Assembly (NCBI RefSeq): GCF_014851685.1
Contig: NZ_JACVAC010000004.1
Location: forward strand, 124,001 to 188,000
DNA: 64,000 bases
Reading direction: 5' to 3'
DNA from: Pseudomonas sp. PDM05
GTDB taxonomy: Bacteria; Pseudomonadota; Gammaproteobacteria; Pseudomonadales; Pseudomonadaceae
In this document: positions 26,385 through 34,164 of the stretch, piece after piece
Layout of the letters: each line of letters opens with the position of its first letter
Numbering within the stretch: position 1 is the first letter of the stretch
Position numbers and translations under genes: made by a program
Notes under the pieces: generated by a model
Database searches by the model: none
What the model saw: only the letters and a program-made list of their open reading frames with translations
Told to the model about the DNA's origin: nothing

Positions 26385-26409
26385 GGACCTGCCGTAAACG
26401 GGCAGGTCC
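26385..26409 (+). other. mRNA hairpin after the major pilin gene
   Basis: A perfect 9-bp stem GGACCTGCC/GGCAGGTCC (26385-26393 with 26401-26409) encloses a 7-nt loop 39 nt past the pilin stop. No T-tract follows, so it looks more like an RNA-stability or processing element that raises pilin over chaperone/usher expression than a full terminator. Confidence 0.55.
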
Positions 26410-26436
26410 CTCCCCGATCCGAAGAGTTGCGAGACT

Positions 26437-27213
26437 ATGAAAAAAATGGCCTGCCGAGTGCTTGCCACCTGTGCCTTGGGATGGTTAACGCTACAAGCGC
26501 TAACCGCCCATGCAGGCGTGATTATTTATGGCACACGTGTGATCTTTCCGGCTGAACAGCAGGAGGTCGTGGTGCGCCTGGAGAACAAGGGCGACCGTCC
26601 GGCACTGGTCCAAACCTGGCTGGATACCGGCGATGTGCGCTCGACACCCGCGACGGCGCAGACGCCCTTTACCCTCTCGCCGCCGATCTTTCGTATCGAG
26701 CCGAACCAGCAGCAAGCCCTGCGCCTGCGCTATCTGGGTGAAACAGCGCCCAACGATCGCGAAAGCCTGTACTGGCTGAATGTGCTGGAGGTGCCACCAC
26801 GCTCAGCCAATTCCGAGCAAAACAACCAGATAGAACTGGCGTTCCGGACCCGTTTGCGTGTGTTCCTGCGCCCGCCGGCACTGCCCTATCCAGTGGCCAG
26901 CGCACCATCGAAACTGCAATGGCAGCTGGTGCCTCACGAGCAGGGGTATGCCCTGCAAGCGACCAACCCGACGCCATACCATATTTCCCTGACCTCGGTT
27001 GACTTGCTGAGCGAAGGAAGACGCTTCAGCAAAGCACCCAACAAGGAAGCCAACGACGGTCTGCTGATGCCGGCCGGTGACGTGAAACGGTTTGCGCTAC
27101 CGCTGCTGCGTGATCGCCCCAACGGCACACCGAAAGTGGAGTTCACCACCGTGAGCGACTTCGGCGCCCGGGTGCGCCACTCGGCCAGTCTTACTCCTTC
27201 AGTCGCCAGATGA
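26437..27213 (+). CDS. periplasmic pilus chaperone 1 (PapD family)
   Basis: A 258-residue chaperone with a signal peptide ending LTAHA and two immunoglobulin-like domains. The invariant Arg near the start of strand A is Arg34 (GTRVIFP). The G1 strand reads LAFRTRLRVFLRPP, so the residue equivalent to PapD Lys112, which anchors the pilin carboxylate, is Arg141 rather than Lys. The F1-G1 loop is short, which indicates an FGS-type chaperone of rod-like fimbriae. It overlaps chaperone 2 by 4 nt. Confidence 0.9.
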   Translation: MKKMACRVLATCALGWLTLQALTAHAGVIIYGTRVIFPAEQQEVVVRLENKGDRPALVQTWLDTGDVRSTPATAQTPFTLSPPIFRIEPNQQQALRLRYLGETAPNDRESLYWLNVLEVPPRSANSEQNNQIELAFRTRLRVFLRPPALPYPVASAPSKLQWQLVPHEQGYALQATNPTPYHISLTSVDLLSEGRRFSKAPNKEANDGLLMPAGDVKRFALPLLRDRPNGTPKVEFTTVSDFGARVRHSASLTPSVAR

Positions 27214-27989
27214 TCTCGCCCATGAAATCGATCTTTATCTCGTCTTTGTCATTCCCGTTCATGGCATGGGCATTCGCGTTGTTTGGCGCCACGTCCGTGC
27301 ATGCGAGCGTGGTGATCAACAGTACGCGGATCATCTATCCGCAGAACGAAAAGGAAGTCACCGTCAGGCTGGAAAGCAAGAATCAGGCGCCAGTACTGAT
27401 CCAGGCCTGGCTGGACAGCGGTGACGAACACTCGACTCCGGATCTGGCCGCAATTCCCTTTATCGCCACGCCCCCGATTTTTCGCATGGAGCCAGGCAAG
27501 CAACAGGTGGTGCGCCTGGCGTATACGGGCGACAACCTGACGGCGAAGCAGGAAAGCCTGTTCTGGTTCAACCTGCTGGAGGTACCCGCACAGTCCCAGG
27601 ACGCCAAGCAAGCCAATCAACTGCAGTTGGCCTTTCGCTCCCGGATCAAGCTGTTCCTGCGCCCGCCAAACCTGCCCTATGGGGTCGACGCCGCGCCGGC
27701 AAAACTGCAATGGCGCCATGAATCGACCGAGCGCGGCCAAATCCTGGAGGTCTATAACCCCACGCCTTACCACGTGACCTTCGACCAGATCGACGTGCTG
27801 GAGGCAAAGCTGCGCCATACACGCAAGGCCGCACTCTCTGGTGCCGAAAACATGGTGGCGCCTGGCGGCCGCAATCGCTTTGAACTGCCCAGCCTCAAGT
27901 CACCGCCGGGTGCTGCGACCACGGTGGAGTTCCAGACGCTTGACGACTTTGGCGTAAGGACCTCCCACAGCGCCAAGGTCTCGAAATGA
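27210..27989 (+). CDS. periplasmic pilus chaperone 2 (PapD family)
   Basis: A second PapD-type chaperone, 259 residues, clearly paralogous to the preceding one (TRIIYPQNEKEVTVRLESK, FWFNLLEVPAQ). The anchor residues are canonical: Arg40 and, in LAFRSRIKLFLRPP, Lys147. It begins with ATG overlapping the stop of chaperone 1; an internal ATG at 27222 (MKSIFISS) is an alternative start. Two adjacent chaperones suggest division of labour, for example shaft pilin versus adhesins, but this is inferred. Confidence 0.9.
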   Translation: MISPMKSIFISSLSFPFMAWAFALFGATSVHASVVINSTRIIYPQNEKEVTVRLESKNQAPVLIQAWLDSGDEHSTPDLAAIPFIATPPIFRMEPGKQQVVRLAYTGDNLTAKQESLFWFNLLEVPAQSQDAKQANQLQLAFRSRIKLFLRPPNLPYGVDAAPAKLQWRHESTERGQILEVYNPTPYHVTFDQIDVLEAKLRHTRKAALSGAENMVAPGGRNRFELPSLKSPPGAATTVEFQTLDDFGVRTSHSAKVSK

Positions 27990-28112
27990 CCGACCTGGCC
28001 AGCCCGACACCGTAGTTCTCCAACCCCGGACACACCTGTTGGATGCCCTTTTTCCTGGGCAGGGCCTCCCCTTGCCCGAATTCGGACAGCACTTTTTTTG
28101 GAAATGGCAAAC

Positions 28113-30680
28113 ATGAGCTTGAACACGCCTGCCAGAGCAAGACACTGGTCCCCGACATGTCATCGTCTGAAGCTTACGGCGCAGAGCTTGTTGCTGCTCG
28201 GCGGAGCACACTCGATGGCCGCCCACGCGGTGGAGAATGTCGAGTTCAACCCGGCCTTCTTTCCGGATGGCGCGGGTGGCCAGCAGCTCGATATTTCAAA
28301 ATTCAGCCAGGGCAACGTCGTACTGCCCGGCAACTACCGCAGCGACGTCTACCTCAACGGTCAGTGGATTGGCCGCGAAACGTTGTCCTTCGTCGCGGTC
28401 GAGGGCCAGGACTCGGCGCAGATGTGCCTGGAGCGTGATGCACTGCTCAGGTTCGGCATCGACCTGGACGCACCGCAAAAACAACCCGTCGAGGACGGCC
28501 AGGCGCCGATTCCCGAGTTTGCCGGTTGCGAGGATATTTCAACCTACCTGCCAGGCAGTACCAGCCAGTTCGACTCAGGCGAAAACCGCCTGACACTGCA
28601 GGTTCCACAGATCTACATGGCACGTACGGCACGCGGCTATGTCGACCCGAAACACTGGGACAGCGGCATCAATGCGGCCTTCGCACGCTACAACATCAAC
28701 ACCTTCAATACACGCACGAACGGCCGCTCGATCAACTCCCATTACCTGGGCCTGAACTCCGGGCTCAATCTGGGTGACTGGCATTTGCGTCATAACGGCA
28801 GCTTCAGCCAGACCGACGCCGCCTCGGGTTATCAAAGCAGCAGCACCTATGTGCAACGGGAACTGAGCCCGCTGCGCTCACAAATGATGGTGGGCGAGAT
28901 CTACACCCCGGGCGAGCTGTTCGACAGCGTGCGCCTGCGCGGTGCCAGCCTGTTCAGCGATGACCGGATGCTGCCGGATTCCATGACCGGCTTTGCGCCT
29001 GTGGTGCGTGGTGTCGCCGAGACCAATGCCCGCGTGACCGTGCGCCAACGTGGCGTGTTGCTGGATGAAGTCTCCGTGGCCCCCGGCCCGTTTGTGCTCA
29101 ACGACCTGTTCCCCACCGGCTATGGGGGTGACCTGACTGTCACCGTCACCGAGGCCGATGGCCGCCAGCGCGAATTCATCGTGCCGTTTGCCGCCAACGC
29201 CAACCTGCTGCGTGCGGGCTACAGCCGCTATTCACTGAGCGTCGGCCTGCTGGATGAAATCGGCCTGAACCATCCACCCAAACTGATGCAGGCGACCTAC
29301 CAGCACGGCCTCAACAATCTGCTGACCGGCTACACAGGGGCGGTGGTGGGTGAGGACTATCACTCGCAGTTACTGGGGACGGCCTTCAATACCCCGTTTG
29401 GCGCGCTGTCCTTCGACCTGACCAATTCGAACGCAAACCTGCCCGGTCACGGGTCCCGGGACGGGCAAAGCGTGCAGTTGCGCTACAGCAAGAACTTCAC
29501 CGATACCGGCACTCACTTTGCCCTCGGTGCCTATCGGTACTCCACGCAAGGCTTCCTGAGCATCGCCGACGCCGCGAGGGTGCGCGACCTGGCCATCGAC
29601 GGGCGCAGCCTGGACAACCTGTCACGCCTGCGCGACAGAATGGATATCAGCCTCAACCAGAGCCTGGGCAACAGCTCGGTGTACCTCACCGGCTCTTCGC
29701 AGAACTACTGGAACCGCGCAAGCGGCAACCTGACCTTCACCGCAGGCTACACCGGCAGCTGGCGGGGCATGCACTACACCCTCAGCGCCCAGCGCACCAA
29801 GGACTTGCTGAGCGACAGGATCGACAAGCGAGTGGATCTGACCCTGAGCCTGCCACTGGGCAGGGATGCTCGCTCGCCGACCCTGACCACCACGGCCTTT
29901 CGCGGTAATCAAAGCAGCGGCGAACGTGTGAACCTCGGCGGCACCCTGGGTGAGCGCAACGAGTTCAGCTACGGCGTGGGCAGCAGCAGGACCCAGGGCA
30001 GTGACAACGCCCTGAGCGCCGACGTGAAATATCAGGCGAGCCATGGCGTGCTGTCCGCAGGGTATGGCCAGAGCAACAGCTACCGCGCAACGTCCCTCGG
30101 CATGACCGGCGGCATCGTCGCTCACTCGGGAGGCGTGACGTTCGCCCCGGAGCTCGGCGACACCATCGGCATCGTCCAGGCTCCCAGTGCACAGGGCGCG
30201 CGGATCAATGGCAACCACAGCGCCCAGGTCGGCAAGAGCGGTTACGCCGTGGTGCCCCACCTCACGCCGTACCGCCAGAACGTGGTGGAACTGGACCCCA
30301 AGGACTTGTCCGTGGATGTGGAGCTCAAGACCGCCGCACAAAACATCGCGCCGCGCGCCGGGTCGGTGGTGAAGTTGCAGTTCGATACGGTCAGCGGCCA
30401 GGCGCTCTTGATCACGGCGCAGCGTGAGGATGGCAGCCCGCTGCCGTTCGGTTCGGATGTGTTCGATGAGGATGGCGCCAGCGTGGGCATTGTTGGCCAG
30501 GGCGGCAAAGCGTTTGTGCGCGTTGCGAAGGATCAGGGGCTGTTGACCGTCAAGTGGGGCAGCAATGACGACGCCTCTTGCCGACTGCAATACGGCCTGC
30601 AGAAAGGCCCGGAGGGAGATGCGACACCGCGTTTACGCCATCTGGATGCTGGCACGTGCTCTGCCAACACACGTGGCTGA
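28113..30680 (+). CDS. outer-membrane fimbrial usher (FimD/PapC family)
   Basis: Forms the secretion pore and assembly platform. It is 855 residues, typical length. A long signal peptide (ending SMAAHA) precedes the N-domain (VEFNPAFF ... LDISKFSQGNVVLPGNY), then the beta-barrel with plug, and C-terminal domains ending CRLQYGLQ ... LDAGTC with the conserved Cys pair. ATG 28113 was preferred over TTG 28098 or ATG 28104 because the GGAA at 28100-28103 lies 9 nt before it. It lies 123 nt after chaperone 2. Confidence 0.93.
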   Translation: MSLNTPARARHWSPTCHRLKLTAQSLLLLGGAHSMAAHAVENVEFNPAFFPDGAGGQQLDISKFSQGNVVLPGNYRSDVYLNGQWIGRETLSFVAVEGQDSAQMCLERDALLRFGIDLDAPQKQPVEDGQAPIPEFAGCEDISTYLPGSTSQFDSGENRLTLQVPQIYMARTARGYVDPKHWDSGINAAFARYNINTFNTRTNGRSINSHYLGLNSGLNLGDWHLRHNGSFSQTDAASGYQSSSTYVQRELSPLRSQMMVGEIYTPGELFDSVRLRGASLFSDDRMLPDSMTGFAPVVRGVAETNARVTVRQRGVLLDEVSVAPGPFVLNDLFPTGYGGDLTVTVTEADGRQREFIVPFAANANLLRAGYSRYSLSVGLLDEIGLNHPPKLMQATYQHGLNNLLTGYTGAVVGEDYHSQLLGTAFNTPFGALSFDLTNSNANLPGHGSRDGQSVQLRYSKNFTDTGTHFALGAYRYSTQGFLSIADAARVRDLAIDGRSLDNLSRLRDRMDISLNQSLGNSSVYLTGSSQNYWNRASGNLTFTAGYTGSWRGMHYTLSAQRTKDLLSDRIDKRVDLTLSLPLGRDARSPTLTTTAFRGNQSSGERVNLGGTLGERNEFSYGVGSSRTQGSDNALSADVKYQASHGVLSAGYGQSNSYRATSLGMTGGIVAHSGGVTFAPELGDTIGIVQAPSAQGARINGNHSAQVGKSGYAVVPHLTPYRQNVVELDPKDLSVDVELKTAAQNIAPRAGSVVKLQFDTVSGQALLITAQREDGSPLPFGSDVFDEDGASVGIVGQGGKAFVRVAKDQGLLTVKWGSNDDASCRLQYGLQKGPEGDATPRLRHLDAGTCSANTRG

Positions 30681-30684
30681 TCCG

Positions 30685-30707
30685 GCGGGCGCGCACCTCG
30701 CGCCCGC
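30685..30707 (+). other. GC-rich hairpin between usher and first adhesin
   Basis: A perfect 9-bp stem GCGGGCGCG/CGCGCCCGC (30685-30693 with 30699-30707) with a 5-nt loop. No U-tract; may reduce read-through into the adhesin genes. Confidence 0.4.
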
Positions 30708-30744
30708 GGTTCCCAACAACCTCTTCTGATTACAGGACATGAAG

Positions 30745-31683
30745 ATGAAGTCCCCCATCCTGCTGGCTTCGACACTCCTTGCGCTTGGCATGCCGATCGC
30801 CGCCCAAGCGAGGTGCGACAGGTTTCAAAATGACACGTTCACCCTGAACCTGCCCGCGAACATCACGGTCCCGGACAGCCTTCCCGTCGGGAGTGTCATC
30901 ACTCGCCAAGCCTTCAGCGGCACGGCTCCCGCCTACTTTGCAAATTGCACCGTTGCCACCCACAGCGGAGTGTTTGGAAGATATTCACGCCTGCAAGACC
31001 CGGCTACCGGCGCCTACCACACCGAGGTTCCAGGCATCGGCTTGCGCATTACGATGACGTGGGCCGGCGGCGGCCCCGCCGCCTTCGCACTGTACAACCA
31101 AGGTTACCAACAGGTTTACGGGAAAATTCCCAGCTTCACCTCAGCGGAGGCCACCTTCTACAAAATCGGCCCTGTGACCAGCGGGACAGTACCGAGCGGC
31201 ATGTTCTGGGAAAAAACCTGGGTTATCGCTCCAGAGCGTTTCCGTCTACAACTCGGCAGCCCTGTGCGTTTTGTCAGGCCCGCCGCCACCTGCGACCTGG
31301 CAGCCGGTGACGTCAACCGCACCGTGACGTTGCCCACCATACAAGCCAGCGCCCTGAAGGATGTGGTCTATGCCGGCGTGCAGAATTTTGACCTGACAGC
31401 CAATTGCAGCAACGCAGCCAACGTCACCTTTCGTATTACCGGCACCCCTGCCGTCGGCAACCCCTTGCTCTTCGCCAATACCGGCACCGCCCGCGGCGTG
31501 TCGCTGTGGATGTATTCACGGATCAATGGTGCGCCCCAGACCATCAGCAACAACGATACCCGCGCAGTGGCTGTCTCCAGCAACCGCGCGGTGTTGCCGC
31601 TCAGTGTCGCGTATCACAAAAACGGCACGGTGAGCTCAGGCACGCTCATCAGCAGTGCCACCGTCAACATCACCTACAACTAA
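30745..31683 (+). CDS. two-domain fimbrial adhesin, copy 1
   Basis: A 312-residue secreted protein with a signal peptide MKSPILLASTLLALGMPIAA-QA, an N-terminal domain of about 160 residues (CDRFQNDTFTLNLPANITVP onward) and a C-terminal pilin domain (TCDLAAGDVNRTVTLPTIQ to VNITYN) closely related to the neighbouring minor pilins. This is the layout of tip adhesins such as FimH: receptor-binding domain plus pilin domain. ATG 30745 has the AGGA at a good 7-nt distance; ATG 30739 is too close. The ligand is unknown. Confidence 0.8.
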   Translation: MKSPILLASTLLALGMPIAAQARCDRFQNDTFTLNLPANITVPDSLPVGSVITRQAFSGTAPAYFANCTVATHSGVFGRYSRLQDPATGAYHTEVPGIGLRITMTWAGGGPAAFALYNQGYQQVYGKIPSFTSAEATFYKIGPVTSGTVPSGMFWEKTWVIAPERFRLQLGSPVRFVRPAATCDLAAGDVNRTVTLPTIQASALKDVVYAGVQNFDLTANCSNAANVTFRITGTPAVGNPLLFANTGTARGVSLWMYSRINGAPQTISNNDTRAVAVSSNRAVLPLSVAYHKNGTVSSGTLISSATVNITYN

Positions 31684-31701
31684 AAACCCAAGGACTCTCG
31701 A

Positions 31702-32229
31702 ATGAACCTGCGCACACTGCCCCTACTGCTGGCAATCACTGCACTCTTCGGCCATCTCACCGCCCAGGCCGCGACAACAGGCACGTTGCGCTTTGTCGGC
31801 CAGATCAACTCAGGGACATGCAACCTGACCGCCGGGGACGTGAACCGCACCATCACGTTGCCCACCATCAAGATTTCCGACCTGGCCTCGGCCGTGTATG
31901 CGGGCGCGCACAATTTCGAGATTTCTGCCGACTGCGAAGCCGATATTCGCAACGTGCACTTTCTGTTCGCCGGCACACCTGCCACAGGCAATGGGCTGCT
32001 GTTTTCCAACACAGGTACTTCAAAAGGGACAGCGGTCTGGCTGGCGCATCGCACGCCCGGCTGGATAACCATCCCAGCCAATGGAACCCCCGCGCAGCGC
32101 ACCCGCACCGTTGCGACCAGCGCCAACAAGGCAGTGCTGCCACTCATTGGCGCCTACCACATAACGGGTGAAGCGATTACCCAAGGCAGTCTGGCCAGCG
32201 CCATTACGATTTCCATCACTTACAACTGA
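31702..32229 (+). CDS. minor fimbrial subunit, copy 1
   Basis: A 175-residue secreted pilin: signal peptide ending LTAQA, donor-strand segment TTGTLRFVGQINSGTCNL, second Cys in ISADCEAD, and a C-terminal ISITYN chaperone motif. It resembles the pilin domain of the adhesin just upstream (GDVNRTITLPTIK is nearly shared), so it probably arose from it or adapts it to the shaft. It lies 18 nt after adhesin 1. Confidence 0.85.
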   Translation: MNLRTLPLLLAITALFGHLTAQAATTGTLRFVGQINSGTCNLTAGDVNRTITLPTIKISDLASAVYAGAHNFEISADCEADIRNVHFLFAGTPATGNGLLFSNTGTSKGTAVWLAHRTPGWITIPANGTPAQRTRTVATSANKAVLPLIGAYHITGEAITQGSLASAITISITYN

Positions 32230-32265
32230 TGACGGCCAGGTGCGGCCCTGTTGCAGGAGCAGAAA

Positions 32266-33210
32266 ATGAAGCGATGCCTCAGATTCCTTTCGGTGCCCTT
32301 GGCCTACGCTCTTCCCATGGCTGCTCAAGCAGCATGCGACCGCTACCCCAACATGCAACACAGCGTGTCCTTTCCCAGCACCATCACCGTGCCGGAAAGC
32401 CTTGGCATTGGCCAATTGATCACCAGCCAGGTATTCCCAGGGCCCTACCCTACGTTCTATATGAACTGCCCCACCGCGACCCCAACCTTCCTGACCGGGC
32501 GATTCACATCAGCCATATCGGCGCCGGGCGGGCTCATTTATCACACCAATGTGCCCGGTGTCGGCATGCGCGTAATGGTGACGCTGACCTCCGGCGCGCC
32601 GTACTCCGCCAAGCTCAAGACCGAGAGCCTGGTGTCGGCACCGGGGAGAATCCTGTGGGGGGCAACACGCCTGGTAGCGGAGTTCTACAAGTTGGGGCCG
32701 GTCACCACCGGCACGCTGCCCAGCGGTGACATCCAACACAACAATTGGGATGGGGGCAAAGGCCATTATCGAATGGTGCTCAACACCTCCATACGCTTCG
32801 TCAATCCGGCCTCCACGTGCGACCTGGCGACCGGAGACGTCAACCGCACAATCACATTGCCAACCGTGCAGGTGAACGCGTTCAACAACTCCGTCACCGC
32901 AGGCACGCGTGAATTCGAGTTGAGCGCAAACTGCAGCAACGCCTCGGATGTCACCTTTCGAGTGACGGGCACCCCGGCCCCCGGGAATAACTTGCTCTTC
33001 ACCAACACAGGCTCTGCTGGCGGGGTAGCGCTGTGGATGTACTCGCGCATCAATGGCGTGCCCCAAACCATCAGCAACAACGACACGCGCACAGTGGCCG
33101 TTTTCGGCAACCGCGCTGTACTGCCACTCGGTGTGGCCTATCACAAAAACGGCACTGTCGGCTCTGGCACATTTGCCAGTACCGCCACCGTCAACATCAC
33201 CTACAACTGA
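32266..33210 (+). CDS. two-domain fimbrial adhesin, copy 2
   Basis: A 314-residue paralogue of the upstream adhesin. The signal peptide ends PMAAQA, then CDRYPNMQHSVSFPSTITVP starts the N-terminal domain; the C-terminal pilin domain (STCDLATGDVNRTITLPTVQ to VNITYN) is nearly the same as in copy 1 (LWMYSRINGVPQTISNNDTR is shared almost exactly). The N-terminal domains differ much more, as expected if ligand specificity has diverged. The frame opens at 32251; ATG 32266 has a GGAGCAG ribosome-binding site. Confidence 0.8.
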   Translation: MKRCLRFLSVPLAYALPMAAQAACDRYPNMQHSVSFPSTITVPESLGIGQLITSQVFPGPYPTFYMNCPTATPTFLTGRFTSAISAPGGLIYHTNVPGVGMRVMVTLTSGAPYSAKLKTESLVSAPGRILWGATRLVAEFYKLGPVTTGTLPSGDIQHNNWDGGKGHYRMVLNTSIRFVNPASTCDLATGDVNRTITLPTVQVNAFNNSVTAGTREFELSANCSNASDVTFRVTGTPAPGNNLLFTNTGSAGGVALWMYSRINGVPQTISNNDTRTVAVFGNRAVLPLGVAYHKNGTVGSGTFASTATVNITYN

Positions 33211-33227
33211 AACCTGAAGGACTTTCG

Positions 33228-33755
33228 ATGAAGCGTCTAACCCTACCTCTGCTGATGGTCGTCACCGCAAGCCTCGTCGGCACTGCTGCCCAGGCGGCGA
33301 CCACAGGCAGCCTGCGTTTTGCCGGCCAGGTCAATGCTGGCACCTGCAACCTGGCTGCGGGCGATGAAAACCGTTTGATCACGTTGCCCGAGGTCAAGAT
33401 TTCAGACTTCGATTCGGTGGTCTACACGGGCGAGCTGGATTTCGAGATTGCCGCCGACTGCGAATCGGACGTGCGCAACGTGAGCTTCCTGTTCACCGGA
33501 ACATCCTCCGTTGGCAATGCCGGGCTGTTTTCCAACACCGGCAGCTCCGGCGGCACCGCCCTTTGGCTGGCATCCCGGTTGCCCTCTGCCGCCACAATCC
33601 CTGCCAACGGCACGCCGGCCCAGCGGACGCGGACGGTAGCGACGAGTAGCAGCAAAGCGGTCTTGCCACTCAAAGCGGCCTACCACAAGACCGGTCAAGC
33701 GATTACCCAAGGCACACTGGCCAGCGCAGTTACGGTGTCGATCACCTACAACTGA
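33228..33755 (+). CDS. minor fimbrial subunit, copy 2
   Basis: A 175-residue pilin paralogous to the one at 31702, the same length, with signal peptide ending TAAQA, TTGSLRFAGQVNAGTCNL and a C-terminal VSITYN. It lies 17 nt after adhesin 2, mirroring the spacing in the first module, so adhesin plus minor pilin were duplicated as one unit. Confidence 0.85.
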   Translation: MKRLTLPLLMVVTASLVGTAAQAATTGSLRFAGQVNAGTCNLAAGDENRLITLPEVKISDFDSVVYTGELDFEIAADCESDVRNVSFLFTGTSSVGNAGLFSNTGSSGGTALWLASRLPSAATIPANGTPAQRTRTVATSSSKAVLPLKAAYHKTGQAITQGTLASAVTVSITYN

Positions 33756-33871
33756 AAAAGTCACTCGCACGCCGACGCATCCTGATCACTATACGAAGTG
33801 GCACGGATCTCGGGCTGAACCGGCATCCACGGAATAAAGGCGTGTCCCATCCCCCACCATAGCCCGGTCAG

Positions 33872-33895
33872 TGGAGCGCTTTTCAATGCGCTCCA
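33872..33895 (+). terminator. hairpin after the second adhesin module
   Basis: An 8-bp stem TGGAGCGC/GCGCTCCA (33872-33879 with 33888-33895) with loop TTTTCAAT. Only a weak T-rich stretch (TTGTCATT) follows. It may end the fimbrial operon ahead of the adhesin remnant. Confidence 0.45.
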
Positions 33896-33927
33896 TTGTC
33901 ATTGCGACAGAATAAAAAGGAAAAAGG

Positions 33928-34094
33928 ATGAAGTTTCCCCTGACACTTATTCCTACACCATTACTGCTATTCCTGCCGGGAGTTGTTCAAGCAGCGTGTG
34001 ACCGATATTTCAACCTTGAAACAGCGTCACCTTTGCAGCCACCATCTCCGTACCAGACAGCTTGCCCGTGGGCGCAATAATGCGCCATCTATAG
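33928..34094 (+). pseudogene. remnant of a third two-domain adhesin, frameshifted and truncated
   Basis: Preceded by an AAAAAGG ribosome-binding site, ATG 33928 opens a frame whose signal peptide ends VVQA and continues ACDRYF, exactly like the two adhesins upstream. After about 34015 the similarity moves to another frame: from 34020 the bases read NSVTFAATISVPDSLPVGAI, matching VSFPSTITVPES and NLPANITVPDSLPVGSV. The first frame stops at 34078-34080, the second at 34092-34094. The rest of the gene is missing; the phaF terminator follows. Confidence 0.8.
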
Positions 34095-34113
34095 GCACCC
34101 ATGAAGTGAGCAC

Positions 34114-34148
34114 GCAAAAAAATGCCCGACCTTACAGGCCGGGCATTG
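34114..34148. terminator. Rho-independent terminator downstream of phaF
   Basis: Stem AATGCCCG/CGGGCATT (34121-34128 with 34140-34147). On the minus strand it is followed by a T-run (complement of the A run at 34116-34122), so it ends phaIF transcription. Confidence 0.85.
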
Positions 34149-34164
34149 TTGGGTCCTGCAAAGA

